Positions 18,836-26,677 of a stretch of 50,527 nucleotides of DNA are shown here, one piece after another; positions within the stretch are counted from its first letter, which is position 1, and each line of letters starts with the position of its first letter. The stretch is from positions 1 to 50,527 of the forward strand of contig JAACFM010000007.1 of assembly GCA_009937445.1 (NCBI GenBank). The letters are read 5' to 3'. A model generated the notes under the pieces. It ran no database searches. It had not been told where the DNA came from and saw only the letters and a program-made list of their open reading frames with translations. The position numbers and the translations under genes were made by a program. The DNA is from Gammaproteobacteria bacterium (GTDB taxonomy: Bacteria > Pseudomonadota > Gammaproteobacteria > Steroidobacterales > Woeseiaceae).

Positions 18836-19549
18836 GTGAACGAAAAGTCCGGGAAGCCACTACCAACCTGGCTGCCGCTGGTTGTCGGCACATTTCTCGT
18901 TATTCAGTTCGCCGCTCTTGGCGCCTGGCAGGTCTCTCGAGGCCTGGAGAAACGCGCAACCCAGCAAATTTTTCAGGCGGAGTCTGTCTATACCCCCTGG
19001 CATGACGGAATGGACGTGCGTTCTTTCCAGAACCTCAGCGCGACCGGCACCTTTGACGCTGATCGTCAGCTGGTGCTCGACAACATCATCATCAACAGTC
19101 GCTACGGGCACTACGTCCTGACACCACTTGAGATCGCCAAGGACCAACCGCTGCTGCTCGTCAATCGCGGCTGGATTGAGAAAGATGCGAACGGCATAGA
19201 CCCCGGGCGCCTGGCGTTACCCGCAGGCAAGGTCACCGTCAGAGGTCGCGCCGGATCATTGCCAAAGGCTGGCTACAAGATGGGTGATGCCATTCCTACC
19301 AGCGATGCGTGGCCAAAACACGCCGTCTATCCATCGTCGGAAGAGGTGTCGGCGGCGCTGGGGCGCGAGTTGCAGCCCTTTGTCCTGCTCATGGACCATA
19401 ACGAGGAAGGCGGTTTTCTCCGCCACTGGGTGCCCTCCGAGTTCGGGCCCGGCAAGCACTTCGGTTACGCGCTGCAATGGTTTGCCATGGGGGCTGTGCT
19501 GTGCGGTTTGCTGGTCTGGAACTACCGCAAGAAGCGATTTGATTCATGA
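18836..19549 (+). CDS. SURF1 family cytochrome oxidase biogenesis protein
   Basis: SURF1/Shy1 proteins assist insertion of heme a into subunit I. The 237-residue product has an N-terminal helix (about 10-27), the family signature GAWQVSRGLEK, the conserved LLVNRGWI and a C-terminal helix before a short basic tail, so most of the protein is periplasmic. The start is GTG at 18836 with GGGGAG upstream. Its 3' end overlaps the next gene by 4 bp (ATGA). Confidence 0.9.
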   Translation: MNEKSGKPLPTWLPLVVGTFLVIQFAALGAWQVSRGLEKRATQQIFQAESVYTPWHDGMDVRSFQNLSATGTFDADRQLVLDNIIINSRYGHYVLTPLEIAKDQPLLLVNRGWIEKDANGIDPGRLALPAGKVTVRGRAGSLPKAGYKMGDAIPTSDAWPKHAVYPSSEEVSAALGRELQPFVLLMDHNEEGGFLRHWVPSEFGPGKHFGYALQWFAMGAVLCGLLVWNYRKKRFDS

Positions 19550-20118
19550 CAGAGAAGAAGACAACCTGGGCGCGAGTACAGATGCTTTTGATCGCATCCG
19601 TTTTTTTTGGCCCGCTGGCCGTTGCCACGTGGATGTACTACGGGGGTTACTTTCAGCCTGAGGGCCGCACCAACCACGGCGCCTTGCTCGAACCCATCAT
19701 CAACGTAGCCGAGGAAGTACCCGGCTCGACCGTGACAAACATCGGCGACGGTTATTGGGTGCTCATATATCCGGATGACAGCGCGTGTACGGAACGCTGC
19801 AAGAATGCCCTCTACACGATTCGCCAGTCGCAAAAGATGCTGGGCAAGGAAATGGACCGCTTGATAAGGGTCTTCTTGCACGGCGAATCGTCCCCGGATA
19901 CAGTGTTTCTCGCTGATGAGCATGCAGGGCTCGTCGCCGTGAGGGATGAGCGGGTGTCAGCGCTTCTGAAAAACAAGAAACCTGCTGAACTATCGGCTGG
20001 CGGATATTTTCTGATGGACCCCCTGGGCAACCTCGTGATGTATTTCGAGCCGACCATTGACCCCAGCGATATGGTCATAGACATCAAGCGTCTTCTGAAA
20101 CTGTCGCGCATAGGCTAA
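19546..20118 (+). CDS. Membrane-anchored thioredoxin-fold protein with CxxxC motif
   Basis: A 190-residue protein with a single N-terminal membrane helix (about 11-30) and a periplasmic domain. DSACTERCKNALYTIRQSQ places CxxxC after a beta strand ending WVLIYPDD, as in SCO-type copper chaperones and thioredoxin-fold oxidase assembly proteins. The later GGYFLMDPLGNLVMYF resembles the SCO/AhpC beta hairpin. SCO proteins also need a distal His, which I cannot place here with confidence. It is encoded between surf1 and ctaB, where many gammaproteobacteria have this conserved uncharacterised protein. It may handle CuA-site thiols or copper. Confidence 0.75.
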   Translation: MTEKKTTWARVQMLLIASVFFGPLAVATWMYYGGYFQPEGRTNHGALLEPIINVAEEVPGSTVTNIGDGYWVLIYPDDSACTERCKNALYTIRQSQKMLGKEMDRLIRVFLHGESSPDTVFLADEHAGLVAVRDERVSALLKNKKPAELSAGGYFLMDPLGNLVMYFEPTIDPSDMVIDIKRLLKLSRIG

Positions 20119-20130
20119 ACACATAAAACT

Positions 20131-21030
20131 GTGAATACAGAAGCAGAAACACGAGTTGACTGGCGCGATTACTACGAGCTGACAAAACCACGCGTGGTGA
20201 TGCTCATCGTATTCACGGCCGTCGTCGGTATGTTTCTGTCCGTACCCGCTTGGCCCGCTGTCATGCCGGCCATCTTCGGCACGATCGGCATCGGCATGGC
20301 GGCGTCATCCGCGGCCGTTTTTAATCATGTACTGGACCATCGCATTGACATTTTGATGATGCGAACGCGCGGTCGGCCGTTACCACAGGGCAAGCTCACC
20401 GAAAAATCGGCGCTGATGTTCGCGGCCGGCCTCTGCGTCACCTCGATGATCATCCTGTGGTTTCTCGTCAATCCACTGACGGCCATACTGACTTTTTTCT
20501 CGTTGATTGGTTATGCCGGCATTTACACCGTATGGCTCAAGCGGGCAACGCCACAAAATATCGTCATCGGTGGCGCTGCCGGTGCGGCGCCGCCCATTCT
20601 TGGCTGGACCGCCGTGACCAACGAAGTCACCAGCGGAGCATTGCTGCTGTTTCTGATTATCTTCGTCTGGACGCCGCCGCATTTCTGGGCACTGGCCATC
20701 GCGCGGCTGGAAGAGTACCGGAAAGTAGAAATTCCGATGTTGCCTGTTACGCACGGCGTGCCTTACACACGGCTCAATATTCTTCTTTATTCAATTCTGC
20801 TGCTGCTCGTCACGATCATGCCCTACCTGATCGGCATGAGCGGTCTGATTTATCTCATCGCAGCACTCGGACTCGGCGGCTATTTCCTCTACTACGCCAT
20901 CCGTATGTATCGTGACCATGAAGATGAAGAACTGCCGATGCAGATGTTCAGGTACTCAATCAGCTATCTTGGCTACCTGTTTCTGGCACTTCTGATCGAT
21001 CACTACTTTTTCTACCAGATAAGTTTCTAG
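20131..21030 (+). CDS. ctaB: Protoheme IX farnesyltransferase (heme O synthase)
   Basis: CtaB/CyoE attaches a farnesyl chain to heme b, making heme O. The 299-residue membrane protein has the N-terminal YYELTKPRVVMLIVFTA, the diphosphate motif NHVLDHRIDILMMRTRGRP and the conserved WTPPHFWALAI, with about eight helices. The start is GTG at 20131. It follows the CxxxC gene by 12 bp. The heme A synthase gene ctaA, which usually stands directly before it in such clusters, is absent here. Confidence 0.95.
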   Translation: MNTEAETRVDWRDYYELTKPRVVMLIVFTAVVGMFLSVPAWPAVMPAIFGTIGIGMAASSAAVFNHVLDHRIDILMMRTRGRPLPQGKLTEKSALMFAAGLCVTSMIILWFLVNPLTAILTFFSLIGYAGIYTVWLKRATPQNIVIGGAAGAAPPILGWTAVTNEVTSGALLLFLIIFVWTPPHFWALAIARLEEYRKVEIPMLPVTHGVPYTRLNILLYSILLLLVTIMPYLIGMSGLIYLIAALGLGGYFLYYAIRMYRDHEDEELPMQMFRYSISYLGYLFLALLIDHYFFYQISF

Positions 21031-21074
21031 CTCGTTTTTTCGCCTGCCAAGCAGTTGAAATGGGAATTACGCAC

Positions 21075-21102
21075 TTGCAGCGCAGGCACAACATTCTAAA
21101 CT
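21075..21102 (+). promoter_or_regulatory. Putative promoter of the ECF sigma operon
   Basis: TTGCAG (21075-21080) and TAAACT (21097-21102) are spaced by 16 bp. The -10 ends 9 nt before the ATG and there is no Shine-Dalgarno sequence, so the mRNA would have almost no leader. A GGAATT element at 21063 does not have the spacing expected of an autoregulated ECF promoter. Confidence 0.35.
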
Positions 21103-21111
21103 GCCGGTGTA

Positions 21112-21651
21112 ATGAGCTCGGTACATCACCAACAAACGTTCGAGAAACTGGTACGGCCGCATTTTGACCGCCTTTACCGTCTCGCCTGGCGCCTGACCGG
21201 CCAAAAGGCCGAAGCTGAAGACTTGTTTCAGGAGCTTCTTATCAAGGCCTATGGAAAGCTCGATCAACTCGTGAAGATCGATGCGCCCGGGCCCTGGCTG
21301 TCGCGCGTCATGTACAACCTGTTTATCGATGAACGACGACGCTTTGCCCGTCGTCGGATGCAGACGGTCGAAGAGAGCGAGATGTCCGGTGATGGACTCG
21401 CAGGGCTGCCGGGGATCGAAAACCCGGCGCGGGATTACGAACGCCAGGAACAACTGGTGAAGCTCGACGCAGCACTCTCAAAGCTTAGCGATGAACACCG
21501 CCTGATAGTGCTTCTGCACGACAATGAGGGTTATAAACTGACTGAAATTCAAGAGCTTACAGGGGTTCCGGTTGGCACCATCAAATCTCGACTGCACCGC
21601 GCCCGGGCCCGTTTGCGTGAAATGCTGGTCGCAAGCGGAACCTTTTCCTGA
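21112..21651 (+). CDS. ECF-type RNA polymerase sigma factor
   Basis: A 179-residue sigma factor with region 2 (YRLAWRLTGQKAEAEDLFQE, -10 recognition) and region 4 (a helix-turn-helix in YKLTEIQELTGVPVGTIKSR followed by LHRARARLREM), joined by a short linker without sigma regions 1 or 3. It is followed after 35 bp by a membrane protein resembling an anti-sigma factor and then by a secreted acidic protein and, past a terminator, a TPR-barrel protein. The target genes are likely these neighbours, but no clear repeated ECF promoter was found. The inducing signal is unknown. Confidence 0.88.
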   Translation: MSSVHHQQTFEKLVRPHFDRLYRLAWRLTGQKAEAEDLFQELLIKAYGKLDQLVKIDAPGPWLSRVMYNLFIDERRRFARRRMQTVEESEMSGDGLAGLPGIENPARDYERQEQLVKLDAALSKLSDEHRLIVLLHDNEGYKLTEIQELTGVPVGTIKSRLHRARARLREMLVASGTFS

Positions 21652-21686
21652 AGCTCAACGTGTAAGGGATCAAGCAGGACGTATTT

Positions 21687-22235
21687 ATGCAAACCGAAAA
21701 CTCAAAAGCAGATCTGGACAAACAGGATCAGGAGATTCTGGCGCTATTAAAGGACTATCCGAAGCCACAAGCCTCAGCCGCTTATTTTGACCAGGCGCTG
21801 GTGCGAGCAACGCACGAAGGCTCTCGCCGGCAGCGCAACCACTGGCTGATGACGGGTTTCGGGTCTGCAATAGCCGCTGGGTTGGCGCTCTGGCTGATCG
21901 GCGGTTTTTTCCTGACGCCGCCTGATTTGCCTCTGGTCGATCCATCGATTCCCGGCATCACCATGACGCTGGAAGAACCGCGCACGATCAATCTGGTTTT
22001 CGCCTCCGCCGAGGCACTCGACGCAGCAACTTTGACCGTACGCTTACCCCCGGGTATCGAAATGTCGGGTTTTCCCGGTCAACGAGAAGTGACCTGGGAA
22101 ACCAGCCTGAAAACAGGCAAAAACCTGCTACCTCTCAAATTGATTGCCACGTCGCCCGTGGGCGGCGAGATATTTGCAACCCTAAAACACGACGACCGCG
22201 GGCGAACCTTTCGTCTGCGGGTAGACATCAGCTAA
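21687..22235 (+). CDS. Probable membrane anti-sigma factor
   Basis: A 182-residue protein with a charged cytoplasmic N-terminus of about 50 residues, one membrane helix (about 53-75, within MTGFGSAIAAGLALWLIGGF) and a C-terminal periplasmic domain of about 100 residues predicted to be mostly beta. Its position directly after the ECF sigma gene and its single-span topology fit an anti-sigma factor. It has no recognisable zinc HxxxCxxC motif, so it is not a ZAS-type factor. The assignment rests on context rather than on a family match. Confidence 0.6.
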   Translation: MQTENSKADLDKQDQEILALLKDYPKPQASAAYFDQALVRATHEGSRRQRNHWLMTGFGSAIAAGLALWLIGGFFLTPPDLPLVDPSIPGITMTLEEPRTINLVFASAEALDAATLTVRLPPGIEMSGFPGQREVTWETSLKTGKNLLPLKLIATSPVGGEIFATLKHDDRGRTFRLRVDIS

Positions 22236-22247
22236 CGGAGTAGAACG

Positions 22248-22691
22248 ATGCGACAGCTCAATACCTTTGTGGCGGTGCTGGCACTCACCGTCATGAGCTT
22301 TTTCCCGGCGGTAGCTCGTGCGGACGAAGAAATGGATGGCCTGGATGTGACGATGATCGTTCTCGACGATGCAGACGACCTCATGGAAGCCATGAGTGAG
22401 ATGGACGGCCCGGATGACGATGACGTCGATGACGAGGACTGGGAAGACGAATCTGACGACGAAGCGGATGACGACTCAGACCACGAATCTGATGATGAAT
22501 CTGAAGACGAGTCAGACGATGACATGGACGACGAGTTTGAAGATGAAATGGAAGATGAGTTCGAAGACGACGAATTCGAAGACGATGAAGACGAGATGGA
22601 AGAAGACGATGACTTCGAGGACGGCGATGAAATCGACGATGACGAACTCGACGATGACGACGATCCGGAAGACAATGGCGACGATGACTAG
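22248..22691 (+). CDS. Secreted, extremely acidic low-complexity protein
   Basis: The 147-residue product starts with a Sec signal peptide (MRQLNTFVAVLALTVMSFF to ARA, about residues 1-25). The mature part of about 122 residues contains roughly 54 Asp and 28 Glu, with no Lys or Arg; Ser, Met and Phe are scattered among the acidic runs. No folded domain is visible after about residue 55, so it is probably disordered. Such proteins can bind calcium or other cations with low affinity and high capacity. It is the third gene of the ECF operon, 12 bp after the anti-sigma gene, and is closed by a terminator. The function is unknown. Confidence 0.8.
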   Translation: MRQLNTFVAVLALTVMSFFPAVARADEEMDGLDVTMIVLDDADDLMEAMSEMDGPDDDDVDDEDWEDESDDEADDDSDHESDDESEDESDDDMDDEFEDEMEDEFEDDEFEDDEDEMEEDDDFEDGDEIDDDELDDDDDPEDNGDDD

Positions 22692-22707
22692 GTCGGTCTA
22701 ATCGACC
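22691..22707 (+). other. Small hairpin after the acidic gene
   Basis: GGTCG (22691-22695) can pair with CGACC (22703-22707) just after the acidic-protein stop. It stands 24 bp before the main terminator and has no T-run, so it probably only protects the mRNA end. Confidence 0.25.
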
Positions 22708-22730
22708 CACTTCTGTCAAAAGATGCAAAT

Positions 22731-22763
22731 CCCCTCGTTTGTCACGCAAACGGAGGGGGTTTT
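22731..22763 (+). terminator. Intrinsic terminator of the ECF operon
   Basis: CCCCTCGTTTG (22731-22741) pairs with CAAACGGAGGGG (22747-22758), with one bulged G, and is followed by TTTTC. It ends the sigma/anti-sigma/acidic-protein unit and separates it from the TPR-barrel gene. Confidence 0.8.
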
Positions 22764-22841
22764 CTCGACTGCGTCATGGTTTTCAGGGCACTAAAGTCGG
22801 TACTCTTCCAACCTGACAAAACACAACCCAAATCTGGACGT

Positions 22842-24449
22842 ATGACTTACAGGTCCCACCCTTTCGGCTGCCTTATCCTGCTAGCGCTTGTTGCTGCTTT
22901 TGTGCCAGTACAAAGTGCGCAAGCACTAACAGCTGAACAGTACTTCGCCGATGGCAACCGGTTGTTTCGCGAGGACCTCTATTGGGCCGCTCTGTTGCGC
23001 TACCGCCAGGCCGGGGAAGAGGGGCTCAACACTCCGCTGCTGCATTACAACATGGGCATCGCGCACTACCGCGCCGGACAGCATATTCGGGCACGCGATT
23101 CGTTGTTGAAGGCGCTTGATGACCCGACCATCAGAGTCGCCGCACATTACAACCTCGGACTCAACGCGCACGCGCTCGGCGACACGGACGAGGCGCTGCG
23201 CTGGTTTCGTCTGGCACGTGACCAGGATCAGGATGAGAAGTTACAGGCGTTTGCCGTTGTCGCAATTTCCAGAATTCGCGAGCAAAGAGCAACGCCGGAC
23301 GAGTACGAAATCCGCGCTGCGGAGCGCGAGAAGAAACGCGATTTTTCGGAGCTGATGCTGCGCGCGCATGTCGGTTACGGTACAGACGACAATGTGTTCC
23401 GCTCACCCGACCGGCCGTATATCGACCTCTCCGACCGACTTCGACCCGTCATTATTCCCGACGTAAAAAGCGGCGCTTTCGTGCCCGTCAGCCTGAGTGC
23501 TAAATACAGAATCAACAGCCTCGAACACGAGGGGTTTTTTGTCGCCTATCGGCTGGCCGGTCGCTATTACACGGACAAAGAACTTGAGAACGGGAATGAG
23601 TACCTGCATGAGGCAAGTTTCGGGAGTGACTATCATCGCAAGGAAGGTGCGCGAGAGCGCTCTGTGAATAGCGCTTTTAAGATCGCGCATCACGACGAAA
23701 CCTATTACGACCCTGACGATGGCGATAGCCGGAATGTCGACGGCATTGATATCGATGATCGCATGAACTATCTGCGTTATGGCCCTGAGCTAACGTTTCG
23801 CCAGTCACACCAGCGCGTTGCGATCGGTGCAAAATTCAAGGCCCAGCTGTGGAACTACGAGGAGCAGGAAGTCGTTGCCGAATATGACCACGAGTATTTT
23901 TTCGCGAGCGTCTACGGTCAGTACAAGTTCACCAAGTCTGCGCTGTTCCGGGTCACGTTTGAGGGGTATAGCCGCCGCTACGGTGACCGCCCTGGATTCG
24001 ATCTTGATGGAGGGCAGCGCCCCGGCAATCCCACCATTCGTTACGACTATTACTCGCTGGAGCTGACTGCCAGACAGCGAATTACACCAAGCATGTGGTT
24101 CGGCTTTGAGGTGGAACGAACTGAGCGAGCTGATAAATATGTCGGCTACAACGACTACACGCGCGACAGCGTTGGTTTCGAGTTCCACTGGACAGCAGCC
24201 AGGCGCTTTGACCTCGAAGCCGGCGGCGTTTATCGACTTTACGACTTTCCCAATGCCTTTGCTTTTCACGAGCCGGTTGCAGGTCGCAAGACCCAGGAAT
24301 CAGCCGAGCTACGGCTGATTGGCTCGTTCAAAATGACTCGCAACCTTAGTCTGGTCGCGGAAGCGCGCTATCGAGAAACGGTGTCGAATGACACCCGTAT
24401 TCAATATGAGCGAAATCAGTACGTATTAGGTGTCCGCTGGGAACAGTAG
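22842..24449 (+). CDS. TPR plus outer-membrane beta-barrel protein (Slam-like architecture)
   Basis: A 535-residue exported protein. The start at 22842 yields a signal peptide (about 1-28, ending VQSAQA); the frame extends further up without need. Residues about 30-155 form three or four TPR-like helical pairs (EQYFADGNRLF, LLHYNMGIAHYRAGQ, AAHYNLGLNAHALGD). After a charged linker, about 200-535 alternate in amphipathic strands rich in Tyr and Arg, and the last residues LGVRWEQ form a terminal strand. This periplasmic-TPR plus barrel layout recalls Slam lipoprotein translocators (DUF560) and TPR-linked export barrels, but I cannot confirm the family. It follows the secreted acidic protein. 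Confidence 0.7.
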   Translation: MTYRSHPFGCLILLALVAAFVPVQSAQALTAEQYFADGNRLFREDLYWAALLRYRQAGEEGLNTPLLHYNMGIAHYRAGQHIRARDSLLKALDDPTIRVAAHYNLGLNAHALGDTDEALRWFRLARDQDQDEKLQAFAVVAISRIREQRATPDEYEIRAAEREKKRDFSELMLRAHVGYGTDDNVFRSPDRPYIDLSDRLRPVIIPDVKSGAFVPVSLSAKYRINSLEHEGFFVAYRLAGRYYTDKELENGNEYLHEASFGSDYHRKEGARERSVNSAFKIAHHDETYYDPDDGDSRNVDGIDIDDRMNYLRYGPELTFRQSHQRVAIGAKFKAQLWNYEEQEVVAEYDHEYFFASVYGQYKFTKSALFRVTFEGYSRRYGDRPGFDLDGGQRPGNPTIRYDYYSLELTARQRITPSMWFGFEVERTERADKYVGYNDYTRDSVGFEFHWTAARRFDLEAGGVYRLYDFPNAFAFHEPVAGRKTQESAELRLIGSFKMTRNLSLVAEARYRETVSNDTRIQYERNQYVLGVRWEQ

Positions 24450-24452
24450 TCC

Positions 24453-24461
24453 TGATACACT
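24453..24461 (+). promoter_or_regulatory. Extended -10 promoter candidate for uvrD
   Basis: TGATACACT (24453-24461) matches an extended -10 element (TGnTAnnnT). The upstream -35 position is poor, as extended -10 promoters allow. It lies 35 bp before the uvrD start, just after the barrel gene stop. Confidence 0.35.
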
Positions 24462-24495
24462 TTCGCGCTCTCTTAAGTGCGGCAACGGCTCCCCA

Positions 24496-26667
24496 ATGGA
24501 CGTCACTCCAATCCTTGAAAACCTGAATGACGCGCAGCGTCAAGCCGTGACTGCGCCTTCGGAACCCGCGCTGATTATCGCCGGTGCCGGCAGCGGCAAG
24601 ACGCGTGTCCTGGTCCACAGGGCTGCCTGGCTCATTGACGTTGAGGGTGTTTCGCCGCAAAGCCTGCTGGCGGTGACCTTCACCAACAAAGCCGCGGCAC
24701 AGATGCGCAGCCGTATCGAGACCTTGCTGAATGTGCCCGTACAACACCTCTGGATCGGCACCTTTCATGGCTTGGCTCATCGCATGCTGCGTCGCCACTG
24801 GCGAGAAGCGGGTCTGCCGCAGAATTTTCAGATCATCGACTCGGATGACCAGCTGCGCCTGATCAAGCGCCTTCTTAAGGGCCTGGAGGTCGATGACAGC
24901 CGCTGGGTACCCAAGGAGATTCAGTGGTTTATTAACGGTCAAAAAGATGAAGGCTTGAGACCCAAGCACATTGATGACGAGAATGAGCCGGACCGGCGCC
25001 AGCTAATTTCTTTTTATCAGTCCTACGAGGAAATATGCCAACGTGGCGGCCTGGTTGATTTTGCAGAGCTGTTGCTGCGCGCTCATGAGGTCCTTCGCGA
25101 TAATACGGAGTTGCTTGAGCATTATCGCCGCCGTTTTCAGCATCTTCTCGTTGACGAATTTCAGGATACCAACGCGATCCAGTACGCCTGGCTGCGATTA
25201 CTGGCGGGCGACAAGGGTGTGCCCTTTGTCGTCGGTGACGACGACCAGTCAATCTATCGCTGGCGCGGTGCGCGCGTGGAGCATATCCATCGTTTCCAGA
25301 AGGACTTCCCGGGTACCCATGTCGTCAAGCTGGAGCAGAATTATCGGTCGACGCAAACGATTCTGAATGCGGCGAATGCGGTTATCTCGAACAATGGTTC
25401 GCGCATGGGCAAAAACCTGTGGACCGATGGCACCGAAGGCGAGGCAATCAAGATCTACTCGGCGTACAACGAACGCGACGAAGCAGATTTCGTGATCGGT
25501 CGTTTACGTGACTGGATCGCACAAGGACATGCGCGAGCCGATGCGGCTATTTTGTATCGATCAAATGCGCAATCCCGTGTTCTGGAGGAGGGGCTTATCA
25601 ATGCCCGTATCCCGTACCGTGTCTACGGTGGTCTGCGCTTCTTCGAGCGTGCGGAAATCAAGGATGCACTGGCGTACCTGCGCCTGACTTCGAACCGTGA
25701 CGACGACAGTTCCTTCGAGCGCATCGTAAACAAACCCACCCGGGGAATTGGTGCGCGGACCGTCGAAATGATGCGCTCATACGCGCGCGCGAACGCCTGC
25801 TCAATGTGGCGTGCGGCAGGCGCTATCGCAAGCGATGACCTCAACGGTCGCGCGGCGAATGCGGTTAATACATTTATGTCGCTCGTCGAGCGTATGGCTC
25901 GCGAGACCGTTGGTCTCGAGCTGCATGACAAAGTTGATCATGTTATCCACCTGAGCACGCTGGTCGACTTCTTCAAGAAGGACAAGGGTGAAAAAGGTGA
26001 AACACGCATCGAGAACCTTGCGGAACTTGTCAGCGCAGCCAAAAGTTTCGAGCCGGATCCGGCCGAAGAGATGTCGCCGCTGGATGAGTTCCTGTCGCAC
26101 GCGGCACTTGAGGCGGGAGAAGGCCAGGCGGACGCCTGGGAAGACTGCGTGCAATTAATGACGATGCACTCAGCCAAAGGTCTGGAATTCCCACTGGTAT
26201 TTATGTGCGGCCTGGAGGATGGCCTGTTTCCCCACCAGCGCTCAGTCGCCGACGTGAACGGTCTGGAGGAAGAGCGGCGGCTTTGTTACGTCGGGATCAC
26301 TCGAGCGATGCAGACGCTGTACATAACGCACGCCGAACAACGTCGCCTGCACGGCATGGATAATTTTTCGCAGCCTTCACGATTCATCGCTGAGATACCA
26401 AACGAACATGTCGAAGAAATTCGGCCACGTGTGCAGGTTGCCCGCCCCATGCGTTCTGCACCGCCGGTGCAACGCAGAACAGCTATCGGCGGGGCGGGTA
26501 GTGAGATCGGCATTCGACTCGGTCAGCGCGTTCATCACAAGAAATTTGGAGATGGAGTGATTCTCAACTGTGAGGGTCAGGGGGCGCACGCGCGTGTAGA
26601 GGTCAATTTCGAGTCGGCGGGGACAAAATGGCTCGTTCTCAGTTATGCAAATCTCGATCTGATGTAA
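24496..26667 (+). CDS. uvrD: DNA helicase II (UvrD)
   Basis: UvrD is a 3'-5' superfamily 1 helicase of nucleotide excision repair, mismatch repair and RecA filament removal. The start at 24496 gives MDVTPILENLNDAQRQAV. The 723-residue protein has Walker A GAGSGKTR, motif II DEFQDTN, motif III GDDDQSIYRWRGA, late motif V TMHSAKGLEFPLVF and motif VI YVGITRAM. The C-terminal tudor-like segment RLGQRVHHKKFGDGVILN is the RNA polymerase-interacting domain of UvrD/PcrA, which favours UvrD over Rep. No Shine-Dalgarno sequence is evident. Confidence 0.94.
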   Translation: MDVTPILENLNDAQRQAVTAPSEPALIIAGAGSGKTRVLVHRAAWLIDVEGVSPQSLLAVTFTNKAAAQMRSRIETLLNVPVQHLWIGTFHGLAHRMLRRHWREAGLPQNFQIIDSDDQLRLIKRLLKGLEVDDSRWVPKEIQWFINGQKDEGLRPKHIDDENEPDRRQLISFYQSYEEICQRGGLVDFAELLLRAHEVLRDNTELLEHYRRRFQHLLVDEFQDTNAIQYAWLRLLAGDKGVPFVVGDDDQSIYRWRGARVEHIHRFQKDFPGTHVVKLEQNYRSTQTILNAANAVISNNGSRMGKNLWTDGTEGEAIKIYSAYNERDEADFVIGRLRDWIAQGHARADAAILYRSNAQSRVLEEGLINARIPYRVYGGLRFFERAEIKDALAYLRLTSNRDDDSSFERIVNKPTRGIGARTVEMMRSYARANACSMWRAAGAIASDDLNGRAANAVNTFMSLVERMARETVGLELHDKVDHVIHLSTLVDFFKKDKGEKGETRIENLAELVSAAKSFEPDPAEEMSPLDEFLSHAALEAGEGQADAWEDCVQLMTMHSAKGLEFPLVFMCGLEDGLFPHQRSVADVNGLEEERRLCYVGITRAMQTLYITHAEQRRLHGMDNFSQPSRFIAEIPNEHVEEIRPRVQVARPMRSAPPVQRRTAIGGAGSEIGIRLGQRVHHKKFGDGVILNCEGQGAHARVEVNFESAGTKWLVLSYANLDLM

Positions 26668-26677
26668 ACTACTCGCG

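Noticed and set aside
21063-21101. GGAATT and TCTAA as an autoregulated ECF promoter
   Set aside because: The spacing of about 25 bp after the 7-mer is far too long for an ECF -35/-10 pair, so it was not called.
22232-22675. Serine-rich minus-strand frame opposite the acidic protein gene
   Set aside because: Its poly-Ser composition is a mirror of the GAY/GAR codons of the plus-strand gene. The plus-strand frame has a signal peptide and a ribosome-site context and the minus one has neither.
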